The translations under genes and the position numbers were made by a program. Shown in pieces: positions 8,296 through 14,103 of a stretch of DNA of 30,074 bases; position 1 is the first letter of the stretch; every line of letters starts with the position of its first letter. The notes under the pieces are model-generated. The model was not told the origin of the DNA. It made no database searches and saw only the letters and a list, made by a program, of their open reading frames with translations. Source of the stretch: Deinococcus sp. (GTDB taxonomy: Bacteria > Deinococcota > Deinococci > Deinococcales > Deinococcaceae); NCBI GenBank assembly GCA_025351205.1, contig JANXWI010000349.1, positions 1 to 30,074 on the forward strand, written 5' to 3'.

Positions 8296-8511
8296 TCAGA
8301 AGCGAATAACCTGCTGACCGGCCTGAGTGCTCAACCCGTTGACCCACCTCTCCATGGCAGGGCGCGGTACACGGATACGGTTGCCTATCCGCACGGAGGG
8401 CATGCAGCCGCTGCGGATCAAGCCATAGGTGGCCGTGATTCCCATCTGGAGCCGCTGGGCGACCTGTGGGACGGTCAGGAAATCTGGTTGTGCTGCACGT
8501 TCGTTCTGCAT
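8296..8511 (-). CDS. Excisionase-like HTH_17 DNA-binding protein
   Basis: From ATG 8511 the product is 71 residues: DFLTVPQVAQRLQMGITATYGLIRSGCMPSVRIGNRIRV..., the classic excisionase/MerR pattern (recognition helix followed by a wing ending in RVPRPAMERWV). The ATG is preferred because GAGGT lies 6 nt upstream; a GTG at 8565 would add 18 residues without a better site. It lies upstream of the integrase in the same direction with a 51-base gap, so one transcript is likely. It probably sets the direction of recombination. Confidence 0.8.
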   Translation of the reverse strand: MQNERAAQPDFLTVPQVAQRLQMGITATYGLIRSGCMPSVRIGNRIRVPRPAMERWVNGLSTQAGQQVIRF

Positions 8512-8593
8512 CGGTTGACCTCGTTGTGGTTCTGGTAGTCTCTGGAAGACGCGGTTCGTCTCCACCCTGGGGGCAGCCTAATGACTACGCCGG

Positions 8594-8612
8594 GCACGAC
8601 GTTTTGACGTGC
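8594..8612. promoter_or_regulatory. Inverted repeat GCACG-N9-CGTGC upstream of the excisionase
   Basis: Perfect 5-bp arms with an internal GACGT-ttt-GACGT repeat, about 80 bases upstream of the excisionase start. It could be a control site for the excisionase-integrase transcript. Evidence is the symmetry only. Confidence 0.25.
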
Positions 8613-8649
8613 GAGGTCAGAGCCGGTCCTCAGACCAGCGACGCGGGCC

Positions 8650-8664
8650 TGCCCCTCGGGGCAC
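8650..8664. repeat. Element palindrome copy 1 (TGCCCC-TC-GGGGCAC)
   Basis: Perfect GCCCC/GGGGC arms. It is one of four related palindromes found only between 8.6 and 11.1 kb. It lies in the gap between the HNH gene and the excisionase gene, with no T tract on either side. Confidence 0.5.
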
Positions 8665-8723
8665 GCTCCTCGGATCCTGTTGTTCGGCGTCTTTCAGACT
8701 GCCCGAAGCCAGGCGGATGGCAG

Positions 8724-8743
8724 TGCGCCCCGACGGGGCACGC
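8724..8743. repeat. Element palindrome copy 2 (GCGCCCC-GA-CGGGGCAC)
   Basis: GCCCC (8727-8731) and GGGGC (8735-8739) arms followed by ACGC, the same as copy 1. It is in the same gap, just downstream of the HNH gene's stop. Confidence 0.5.
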
Positions 8744-8779
8744 AATTGCCTCCTCTTTGCAGTACTACCGCTAAAAGTG

Positions 8780-9334
8780 TTACTCGACAGCTATCAGTCG
8801 CCTGAGCCTGGAGAGCGTCTTGTGGGGCAACTGCTTCGGGTAATTGAGCTGGGCAGCGTCTCCCAGCAGCAGGGCGGCGATCAGGTCATACACCCTGGCG
8901 GCGTCTCGTTCATCTGAATAGCGGCCCAGTCGAAGTTCCTGGTTGGCGATCCGAAGCTTGCACTGCCAATGCCCTTCGGTGCCGCTGACGCCCCGGAAGC
9001 GCGAACGGCCCGCCCTGACGCTCCGGTTCATGGCGTTCTGGGCGGGTGTGACCAGCCGCAGGTTGGAACGCCGGTTGTCGAGCGGGTTGCGGTTGATGTG
9101 GTCGATCACCTGTCCGGCCTGTGGGGGAAGGATCAGGTTGTGCAGCCGAACCGTTTGGCCCAGGTGGCGCTCGTCCCGCAGTCGGTTGCGGTGGATATAG
9201 CCCCGGTCGTTGACGAACCAGTTGTACCCGGTGGCCCAGGCATATACGTCTTCGTCTACCAGGGCAAAGCGGTCCCTGCCAGCAGGGCCAGCCAGCGGCA
9301 ACAGGCGCACCGTCTCCGGAATCTGCCCCGGCAT
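8780..9334 (-). CDS. HNH endonuclease with AP2-type DNA-binding domain
   Basis: The product has 184 residues. The HNH core is LHNLIL (H65), VIDHINRNPLDNRRSNLRLVT (D78, H79, N81, N91) and QNAMNR (N100), matching the HNH_3 family found in phage and homing enzymes. Residues about 112-160 (SRFRGVSGTEGHWQCKL..., LGRYSDERDAARVYDLIAA) form an AP2/ERF-like domain that reads DNA. This pairing is typical of free-standing mobile endonucleases. Its start codon overlaps the preceding gene's stop (TGATG), so the two are translated together. No intron or intein is visible, so it may act in the element's own DNA processing or as a selfish passenger. Confidence 0.9.
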   Translation of the reverse strand: MPGQIPETVRLLPLAGPAGRDRFALVDEDVYAWATGYNWFVNDRGYIHRNRLRDERHLGQTVRLHNLILPPQAGQVIDHINRNPLDNRRSNLRLVTPAQNAMNRSVRAGRSRFRGVSGTEGHWQCKLRIANQELRLGRYSDERDAARVYDLIAALLLGDAAQLNYPKQLPHKTLSRLRRLIAVE

Positions 9335-9855
9335 CAGTGCAGACTCCGCACTGGGGGGAGAGGGAGGTAGGTGGTCTGCTCATCTGCCAACCAGGCCTCG
9401 ACTCTGGGCCTCCAGAAAGGGACGAGTTTGACGGCGGCGTAGCTGGCGAATTGTCCCAGCTCCTCGGGCGTATGGGTCCCACTCAGCCCGATCAGGGTCG
9501 TCAGCACCGCGTCGAAGGGATATCTGGTGCTCGCGACCAGTTCCCTGACCAGTCCAGCGAGTTCGAGGGTGACCCAGCGTCCGTCAGCCTGAAGGCAGAC
9601 GAGGGGCATCATCCGGTGTCCCTCGCCATCGAGACCGGGACGACTGGTCGCCATGGGCATCTGACCGTACCACCAGTCCTCGGCCATCTCACCAAGGAGG
9701 ATCATCAGACGTTCGGCCAGCAGCGCTGCCGCCTCCAGCTGGGGCGCAGCGGCTTCCTGGCCCAGCCAGGACCGACTGAGCTGGGCGGCCTGCTCCAGCA
9801 GTGCATGCAGAACCTCGTTTCGTGCAACGGATACGGCGTCGGTGTTATCGTTCAA
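9334..9855 (-). CDS. Unknown protein, 173 residues, coupled to the HNH endonuclease
   Basis: I do not recognise the family. It starts with TTG 9855 (MNDNTDAV), chosen because GAGGAG lies 9 nt upstream and no ATG serves. The N-terminal part is helical (VLHALLEQAAQLSRSWLGQEAAAPQLEAAALLAERLMILLGEMAEDWW). The second half is mixed, with GRWVTLELAGLVREL and TPEELGQFASYAAVKL. It has no cysteine pair, signal or membrane segment. It is the first gene of a two-gene unit driven by a strong promoter and preceded by a hairpin leader. It could be a partner or immunity factor for the endonuclease, which is inference from position. Confidence 0.7.
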   Translation of the reverse strand: MNDNTDAVSVARNEVLHALLEQAAQLSRSWLGQEAAAPQLEAAALLAERLMILLGEMAEDWWYGQMPMATSRPGLDGEGHRMMPLVCLQADGRWVTLELAGLVRELVASTRYPFDAVLTTLIGLSGTHTPEELGQFASYAAVKLVPFWRPRVEAWLADEQTTYLPLPPVRSLH

Positions 9856-9882
9856 GACGATCCACTCCTCAACAGTTGGATT

Positions 9883-9921
9883 CCATCGAGGGCCGAGTTC
9901 CTACGCCCTGCCCCTCGATGG
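9883..9921 (-). promoter_or_regulatory. Perfect 10-bp inverted repeat in the leader of the 9855 gene
   Basis: CCATCGAGGG (9883-9892) and CCCTCGATGG (9912-9921) are exact inverse copies, 19 bases apart. The predicted transcript starts at about 9922, so the whole structure lies in the 5' leader, ending roughly 20 bases before the ribosome site. It could be an RNA hairpin that tunes translation or termination, or a pair of operator half-sites. Confidence 0.55.
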
Positions 9922-9928
9922 TGACCAT

Positions 9929-9957
9929 ATATTACGCTAATGAGTAGTACGTTGCAA
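9929..9957 (-). promoter_or_regulatory. Strong promoter of the unknown protein/HNH unit
   Basis: On the minus strand TTGCAA (9957-9952), exactly 17 bp, then TAATAT (9934-9929). TTGCAA is its own reverse complement, so it also reads as a -35-like box toward the XRE gene. Confidence 0.65.
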
Positions 9958-9969
9958 GCTATATAGCGT
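9934..9969. promoter_or_regulatory. Operator candidate: ACGCTA...TAGCGT with central GCTATATAGC palindrome
   Basis: ACGCTA (9934-9939) and TAGCGT (9964-9969) are inverse copies that flank the shared TTGCAA box. The right arm overlaps the 10-bp palindrome GCTATATAGC (9958-9967). The left arm adjoins the -10 box of the leftward promoter. This is a natural binding place for the adjacent XRE-type regulator. Confidence 0.45.
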
Positions 9970-9987
9970 CAGAGGGTATCTGTCCCT

Positions 9988-9993
9988 TACAGT
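9988..9993 (+). promoter_or_regulatory. Leaderless-type -10 box of the XRE regulator
   Basis: TACAGT (TANNNT) lies 10 nt before ATG 10004. No Shine-Dalgarno is present, so the message likely starts at or next to the ATG. The operator candidate lies where a -35 would be. Confidence 0.4.
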
Positions 9994-10003
9994 AAACATT
10001 GAT

Positions 10004-10276
10004 ATGGCTCTCGTTCGCTGGAAACTCGCGGCTTACCTTAAGGCCCACAACCTGACTGCCTATGCGGTTGCTAAGGAGATGGGTGGCCTAACCCGTATCC
10101 CGACGGTGTACCGCATGGCCGACGGCGACAAGCCCCTGAGCCGGGTGGACTTCAAGACTCTGGCCGACCTGATGGTGGCTTTGAGGGTACTGGGCCGCCC
10201 GGTCGAGCTGTCTGACCTGCTGGAATTCGACCCTGATGCCTCCGAGACCCCAGGGGGGGGTGCTCAGGAAGCGTAA
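10004..10276 (+). CDS. Small XRE/Cro-type transcriptional regulator
   Basis: The product has 90 residues. Residues 6-55 (KLAAYLKAHNLTAYAVAKEMGG, TVYRMADGDKPLSRVDFKTLADLMVAL) follow the five-helix lambda-repressor/Cro pattern, with the recognition helix around IPTVYRMADG. The rest (LGRPVELSDLLEFDPD) is the usual short tail. It is divergent from the unknown/HNH unit and faces an operator candidate, so it is probably the repressor of the element's quiescence switch. The only convincing plus-strand gene of the element, it converges on the antirepressor gene. Confidence 0.75.
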   Translation: MALVRWKLAAYLKAHNLTAYAVAKEMGGLTRIPTVYRMADGDKPLSRVDFKTLADLMVALRVLGRPVELSDLLEFDPDASETPGGGAQEA

Positions 10277-10296
10277 ATCGAGTTGCCTCCGGGTGG

Positions 10297-10326
10297 GAGC
10301 GGCGGCTCAGGATTTTTTTATTTTTT
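10297..10326 (+). terminator. Weak terminator after the XRE gene
   Basis: GAGC-GGCG-GCTC (10297-10308) is followed 4 nt later by a T7-A-T6 tract (10313-10326). The stem is short, but the T tract is striking in this GC-rich DNA. It lies 20 bases after the regulator's stop. Confidence 0.45.
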
Positions 10327-10436
10327 CGCGTCGATTCTCGAGTGCCTGGAACGGGGTGCTCGCCTCCCGAGCTGAAGAAAAGTTTTGCCCGATCCTGCCT
10401 CCAGGGCCACCATGGTTTCGTTGTTCCGTGACAGGC

Positions 10437-10847
10437 TCAACCGGAAGCAATGCTGGTCGTCGTTCGGTATGGCGTACCTCTGTGGACGTCCTCCCAGTGG
10501 GACTTTAGAGGCTTTCTCTCGAGATCGAGTTTGTCGATTATTGGTCTTGCCTTCCTGGCCTCGATGAAGTAGCGCCGGATGGCCTTGCCGGTGTCGTTCT
10601 TCTCCAGCATCGCCACCTCCTTGGCGAGGTCGATGGAGAGCAGGTAGTCAATCCGAGGCTTGGGGTTGTAGCCGTTCCCCAAAATGGGGGAACTGTCCAG
10701 CACAGCATATTCCTCGTTCTCGGTTGCACCGACATTCTCAATTCGGGCGTTGATCCAGGTGCTGAAGTCGCGGCCTATGCCGAGGGCCTGGTGAAGGGAG
10801 CGGGCATCGACCCACATCTGGTCGTTCTGCTGGGTGATAGGCAGCAT
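10437..10847 (-). CDS. AntA/AntB-type phage antirepressor
   Basis: The product has 136 residues. MWVDARSLHQALGIGRDFSTWINARIE, then ENEEYAVL, then PRIDYLLSIDLAKEVAMLEKNDTGKAIRRYFIEARKAR matches the AntA/AntB antirepressor domain from end to end (residues about 11-98). Such proteins bind and inactivate phage repressors; the convergent XRE regulator is the natural target. After residue 100 there is only a short tail and no second KilA/ANT domain, so it is the short form or a truncation. The start is uncertain: a GGAG lies 21 nt before ATG 10847, too far for normal use. Confidence 0.85.
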   Translation of the reverse strand: MLPITQQNDQMWVDARSLHQALGIGRDFSTWINARIENVGATENEEYAVLDSSPILGNGYNPKPRIDYLLSIDLAKEVAMLEKNDTGKAIRRYFIEARKARPIIDKLDLERKPLKSHWEDVHRGTPYRTTTSIASG

Positions 10848-10935
10848 CTGGCTCAGTTCACTGGAGCGTCTCCTTTCCGGATCAATATGCCGAAAAGCCC
10901 AGAGATGCTGGGGCGGGTCCCCTCAGCTCGGAGAA

Positions 10936-10952
10936 GTGCCCCGGTGGGGCGC
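10936..10952. repeat. Element palindrome copy 3 (inverted orientation)
   Basis: GTGCCCC-ggt-GGGGCGC is nearly the reverse complement of copy 2. It lies in the 180-bp gap between the rep and antirepressor genes, upstream of the latter. Confidence 0.45.
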
Positions 10953-11018
10953 ATACCAAGACGGGTCTGCTGTAACTCGCTCCTCAATCAGCCGGGCGAA
11001 AATCAAACTTTGCTTTTT

Positions 11019-11053
11019 CGGGGCACGCTACTGCTGTGTGCCCCGCAGGGCAC
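11019..11053. repeat. Element palindrome copy 4 spanning the rep stop codon
   Basis: CGGGGCAC (11019-11026) pairs perfectly with GTGCCCCG (11038-11045), and GTGCCC-cgca-GGGCAC (11038-11053) is a second, competing stem. The rep stop (11028-11030) lies inside the loop. In the direction of rep transcription the stem is followed by A residues, not T, so it is not a classical terminator. Confidence 0.5.
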
Positions 11054-12167
11054 GCCTGCCTTTTCGCTGCCGTTGTTGCAGTTCCTGGTGTAGGCCTGCC
11101 AGATACAGCCCGATCCGGTGTTCGCTGTGGAGTTCCACGTAATCTTCCGGTGTGAGCATGTCGAGCAGTCTCCCGAGGCGTCGGGTGACCCCACTTTTAC
11201 CCCGCAGAGATAGATTCTGGAACAACGTAGCAGACTTGCGGAGCTGCAGAATGCCCTCTGTTGCGGCGGCATACTCACGGAAGGCGTCGATGTACCGGAC
11301 TTCTCCGGTCATGGACGCTCGGAGCACCTGAAATGGACTGAGTCTTGCCGAATCTGTCGGCTCCTCATCGGGGATCGGCTTACAAGCGTAGGCCACAGCA
11401 GCACTCTCATCGTCAAACTCATGGTCAAGTGAATGAGTACCACCGCTTAGCCCCTCTCGATCAATCGCGTTCTTCCAGGACTTGGACAGCCACTCCGGGA
11501 ACTCGCAGGGCACTGTGCTCTGAAAAAAGACCGTGCCATGCAGGTGGGGCTGCCAGTGTTCACTGCTGTCGTTGTACAGATTCTCCACGGTTAAGCTGTA
11601 GCCGAGATAGCCCACGCCTCGCCACCTTCTTCCGAAGCTCTGTCTGTCGCTGGTCAGGTGCGAGAATGCCGTCGTCAATCGTTGTAACCGCTCGGCGAGC
11701 GTGAGCACATCCGGAAACCCAGCAGTCAGGCAAAAAGTCGCGCACCGACCTCCATTCGCCTTCACAGATGCCCACAGGGCAAGCAGATAGCGCTGACGAC
11801 GACGGATCACGATCCGGCTACAGACCGGGCAAATCCAGACGCGTGAGCAGTAATGCACCCCCTCGAAGGCCAGATGGCCGCCCGCGTGCCGATAGACGCC
11901 GACGCTTGCCTGAGTGTCTGACAGTGTGCCGCACCTCGACAGTGTGGACGTCCTTCCCTCCAGAAGGGAGATGGCCTGCCTCCGCATCATCTCGCGGTCA
12001 GCGAGGATGGAGTCGCCCAGGGCCACCCCACGCACCGGGCCTGGGGTGGCCCTGGGCGCTGCGGAGGTAAGGTGACTCTTAGTTGAAGATTCAGTGGAGG
12101 GATGAACCCCTGTCCGTAAAGCGTCTGATGATGTGTTAACCTCCGGGCTGCCGTTTTGTGTCGTCAT
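11028..12167 (-). CDS. rep: Rolling-circle replication initiator (Rep_1-like, HUH endonuclease)
   Basis: From ATG 12167 the product has 379 residues. A zinc-finger-like region (YCSRVWICPVCSR: C107, C113, C116) is followed by motif I (FCLTAGF), the HUH metal motif HLHG (H208, H210) in EHWQPHLHGTVFF, and motif III AVAYACKP with the nicking tyrosine Y260 and K263. This order is that of pUB110/pC194-type plasmid Rep proteins, which nick the origin and start rolling-circle synthesis. Finding it beside an integrase suggests an integrative element that replicates after excision. Upstream starts are possible (ATG 12215, GTG 12245), but that stretch is Arg/Trp/Cys-rich and looks non-coding. Confidence 0.88.
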   Translation of the reverse strand: MTTQNGSPEVNTSSDALRTGVHPSTESSTKSHLTSAAPRATPGPVRGVALGDSILADREMMRRQAISLLEGRTSTLSRCGTLSDTQASVGVYRHAGGHLAFEGVHYCSRVWICPVCSRIVIRRRQRYLLALWASVKANGGRCATFCLTAGFPDVLTLAERLQRLTTAFSHLTSDRQSFGRRWRGVGYLGYSLTVENLYNDSSEHWQPHLHGTVFFQSTVPCEFPEWLSKSWKNAIDREGLSGGTHSLDHEFDDESAAVAYACKPIPDEEPTDSARLSPFQVLRASMTGEVRYIDAFREYAAATEGILQLRKSATLFQNLSLRGKSGVTRRLGRLLDMLTPEDYVELHSEHRIGLYLAGLHQELQQRQRKGRRALRGTQQ

Positions 12168-12259
12168 GGGCTGAGAAAAGCGCCAACCTCGGGCACGATG
12201 CACAAGCACACGCATGTAGTCGCACGAGCCACGAAAAGGGGGCACCCGATCTCAAAGAC

Positions 12260-12335
12260 TTTGTGATGCTCAATCTGGCAATGTCACAAAACAAACGCTG
12301 TCTGGGACGCTAGATTCCGTTTTCTATTGTGACTG
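12260..12335. repeat. TTTGTGA repeats upstream of rep (possible Rep or regulator sites)
   Basis: TTTGTGA (12260-12266) and TCACAAA (12284-12290) form a perfect 7-bp inverted repeat 17 bp apart. A third, shorter copy, ATTGTGAC, lies about 40 bp further (12326-12333). They occupy the AT-richer 220-bp gap upstream of rep, where a rolling-circle origin or an autoregulatory operator would be expected. Confidence 0.4.
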
Positions 12336-12386
12336 TGCCAGCCCGTTTTGTTGCACTTTGCGGTCCGGAAGACCACTGGGTCAGTG

Positions 12387-14057
12387 TTATCCGGCGTCCA
12401 GGGGATCGGGGCCGGTGAACCAGCGGGCGCTTCGCCGTTCGCCCTGAAGGTAAATTCGTCTTTCACGGCGAAGTTCCTTGAGCAGGCTCAGGATCTGGAA
12501 GCGGGTCAGGGAGGGCAGCACCTCTGAGAGTTCTCCGGCGGCGGCCCCTCGCGGCTGGCTTTCCTGAAGATGCTGTACCAGCAGTTCTTTCTGCTGTGGC
12601 CTCGCCAGTCCCTTGCTTCTGGTGTACGCCCCAGTCTTCCCTGCCGCCGTGTAAAAGCGCCGGGCCAGCATGAGTTTGCCCCGCCCCACGCGCTCAATGA
12701 TGCCCATGCCGGTCAGACGGTCCACCCGCTTTCTGTCGGCGGAGGTTCTTCCGGCCTGAAAGACCTCATCCAGGATCAGGAAATCGTGGACATCGAAGGT
12801 CTTCAGGCGTTCGTTGCCGATGGCGTCCATCACGCCGAGGAAGGTAGGATTCTCGACTGCGCCGCGCAGATGCAGCAGCACGCGCTGATCGTCGGTGCCT
12901 TCATAGCTGGGACGCGGCTTGGCCTCGCGCAGAGACTCCCTGAGCATCAGGTCATAGCCCTGGCCGGAGCGTTCGACCAGTCCGCAACGCTCCAGGGCCT
13001 CTGCCACGCGCCGATTTCGCCAGCGGCGCTGGCCCAGGATGTTTTCTGCCGTGACCCCTTCTGGAAAACCGCCTGGACTCTCGATCTCCAGTTCAAAGGG
13101 CCACTGCCGAACGAATGCGGAATCCTGAGAGCGGTAGTCACGGTGGGCCACGGCATTCAGCACGCCCTCGCGCACCACGGCTTCATTGAAGGGGAAAGCG
13201 GTCAGCCGGAGCATGCCCGCCGGAAACTCGAAGGGGTCGTTGTGTTGGTTTATCGCATCCCACAAGGTATCGAAGTAGCCCAGGAAACCTCGCCTGTGGT
13301 TTTCGCGTACCTGGTTGCCGATGCTGGCGCGGTCTGCACGGCACTCGAAAATCACCTCGGCCTGCGGCAGATACCGCGTCAGTGACCGCTCACGGCCCAT
13401 CAGGATCAGGGCAGCGTAGGTCACGCCTTCCGGTTCCAGCAGCGAACTGTCTGCCAGGGCCTGCTCGTCGGTCTTGTCCAGAATCTCGCGGCTTCGGCGT
13501 TCAGCCTCGGCCCTGTCCTGCATGTTGCGTGTAGCTCTGAGCGCCCAGAGCTGCCTGAACCGCAGCGTGTAGGCCGGATCGAGGTCGGCCAGGGTCGCTC
13601 CCTGGCAAATCTCGGCGCTGAAGTCCCAGCCATGTGAATACCCGCCCAGCAGTTCACGCAACCGCTCCTCAGTCATGCTGACCAGACTTTCTCCAGACCT
13701 GGCCCAGTACACGTCCTGATACTTGATCGGCACGCCCCGGTGGTGGCTGGGAACCGACCACACCAGCACCCGCCCGTCCGGGTGATGCAGTTCTGTGACC
13801 GTGATCCGCAGGCGCAGCAAAGTGGTCAGTTCCTTCTGGCGGTCTGCGTATTCCGAGTACGCCTGTGAGCCGCAGACCTGCCGGGGCATCCTGTCTGTGA
13901 CACCCATCACCAGATGGCCGCCGCCCTCGTTTGCCAGGGCCACCATGTACCTGGTCAGCTTTTCAGGGCTGTACGAGTCTCTGGCCGCCTTGAACTCCAG
14001 CCGTTCGCCTTCGCGGGCATTCAGCCAGCCTGCGAGGGTGGAGAGGTCAATAACCAT
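12387..14057 (-). CDS. AlbA_2/Schlafen-type ATP-binding regulator (HATPase_c_4) of the hsd operon
   Basis: From ATG 14057 the product has 556 residues. The start is supported by GGAGG 7 nt upstream; an upstream ATG at 14096 has none. Residues about 15-130 hold the AlbA_2 (Schlafen-like) domain: GERLEFKAA and ALANEGGGHLVMGV are its hallmarks. The middle has an HATPase_c_4-like block (VREGVLNAVAHRDY, SPGGFPEGVTAENIL, RNRRVAEALERCGLVERSGQGYDLM). The C-terminus has winged-helix-like segments. Proteins of this build are usually described as transcriptional regulators or defence accessories and often lie in type I restriction loci. It is the last gene of a four-gene minus-strand unit, 46 bases after its neighbour. 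Confidence 0.82.
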   Translation of the reverse strand: MVIDLSTLAGWLNAREGERLEFKAARDSYSPEKLTRYMVALANEGGGHLVMGVTDRMPRQVCGSQAYSEYADRQKELTTLLRLRITVTELHHPDGRVLVWSVPSHHRGVPIKYQDVYWARSGESLVSMTEERLRELLGGYSHGWDFSAEICQGATLADLDPAYTLRFRQLWALRATRNMQDRAEAERRSREILDKTDEQALADSSLLEPEGVTYAALILMGRERSLTRYLPQAEVIFECRADRASIGNQVRENHRRGFLGYFDTLWDAINQHNDPFEFPAGMLRLTAFPFNEAVVREGVLNAVAHRDYRSQDSAFVRQWPFELEIESPGGFPEGVTAENILGQRRWRNRRVAEALERCGLVERSGQGYDLMLRESLREAKPRPSYEGTDDQRVLLHLRGAVENPTFLGVMDAIGNERLKTFDVHDFLILDEVFQAGRTSADRKRVDRLTGMGIIERVGRGKLMLARRFYTAAGKTGAYTRSKGLARPQQKELLVQHLQESQPRGAAAGELSEVLPSLTRFQILSLLKELRRERRIYLQGERRSARWFTGPDPLDAG

Positions 14058-14103
14058 CAGACAGCCTCCAGCCTGACAATAAGCCCATCTCTGCAAGCGC
14101 CGA

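Larger units (their letters stand above)
6454..12245. mobile_element. tRNA-Pro-associated integrated element with integrase, phage-type switch and rolling-circle Rep
   Basis: From the tRNA rightwards come an HTH protein overlapping a tyrosine integrase, an excisionase-like protein, an HNH/AP2 endonuclease, an unknown protein, an XRE-type regulator, an antirepressor and an HUH Rep protein. This set is typical of elements that integrate at a tRNA, excise and replicate by rolling circle. The left end is taken as the tRNA 3' end. The right end is uncertain: I found no second copy of the tRNA tail in the window. The hsd-type operon (to 17.8 kb), or even the copper genes beyond, could be cargo. Confidence 0.7.

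Noticed and set aside
11019..11053. Rho-independent terminator for rep
   Set aside because: The stem is strong, but an A run rather than a T run follows in the direction of rep transcription. Kept as a repeat, not a terminator.
12387..12405. Terminator after the AlbA_2 gene (GTGGTC-ttccg-GACCGC, just downstream at about 12355-12375)
   Set aside because: The stem is only 6 bp and is followed by A-rich, not T-rich, sequence in the direction of transcription.
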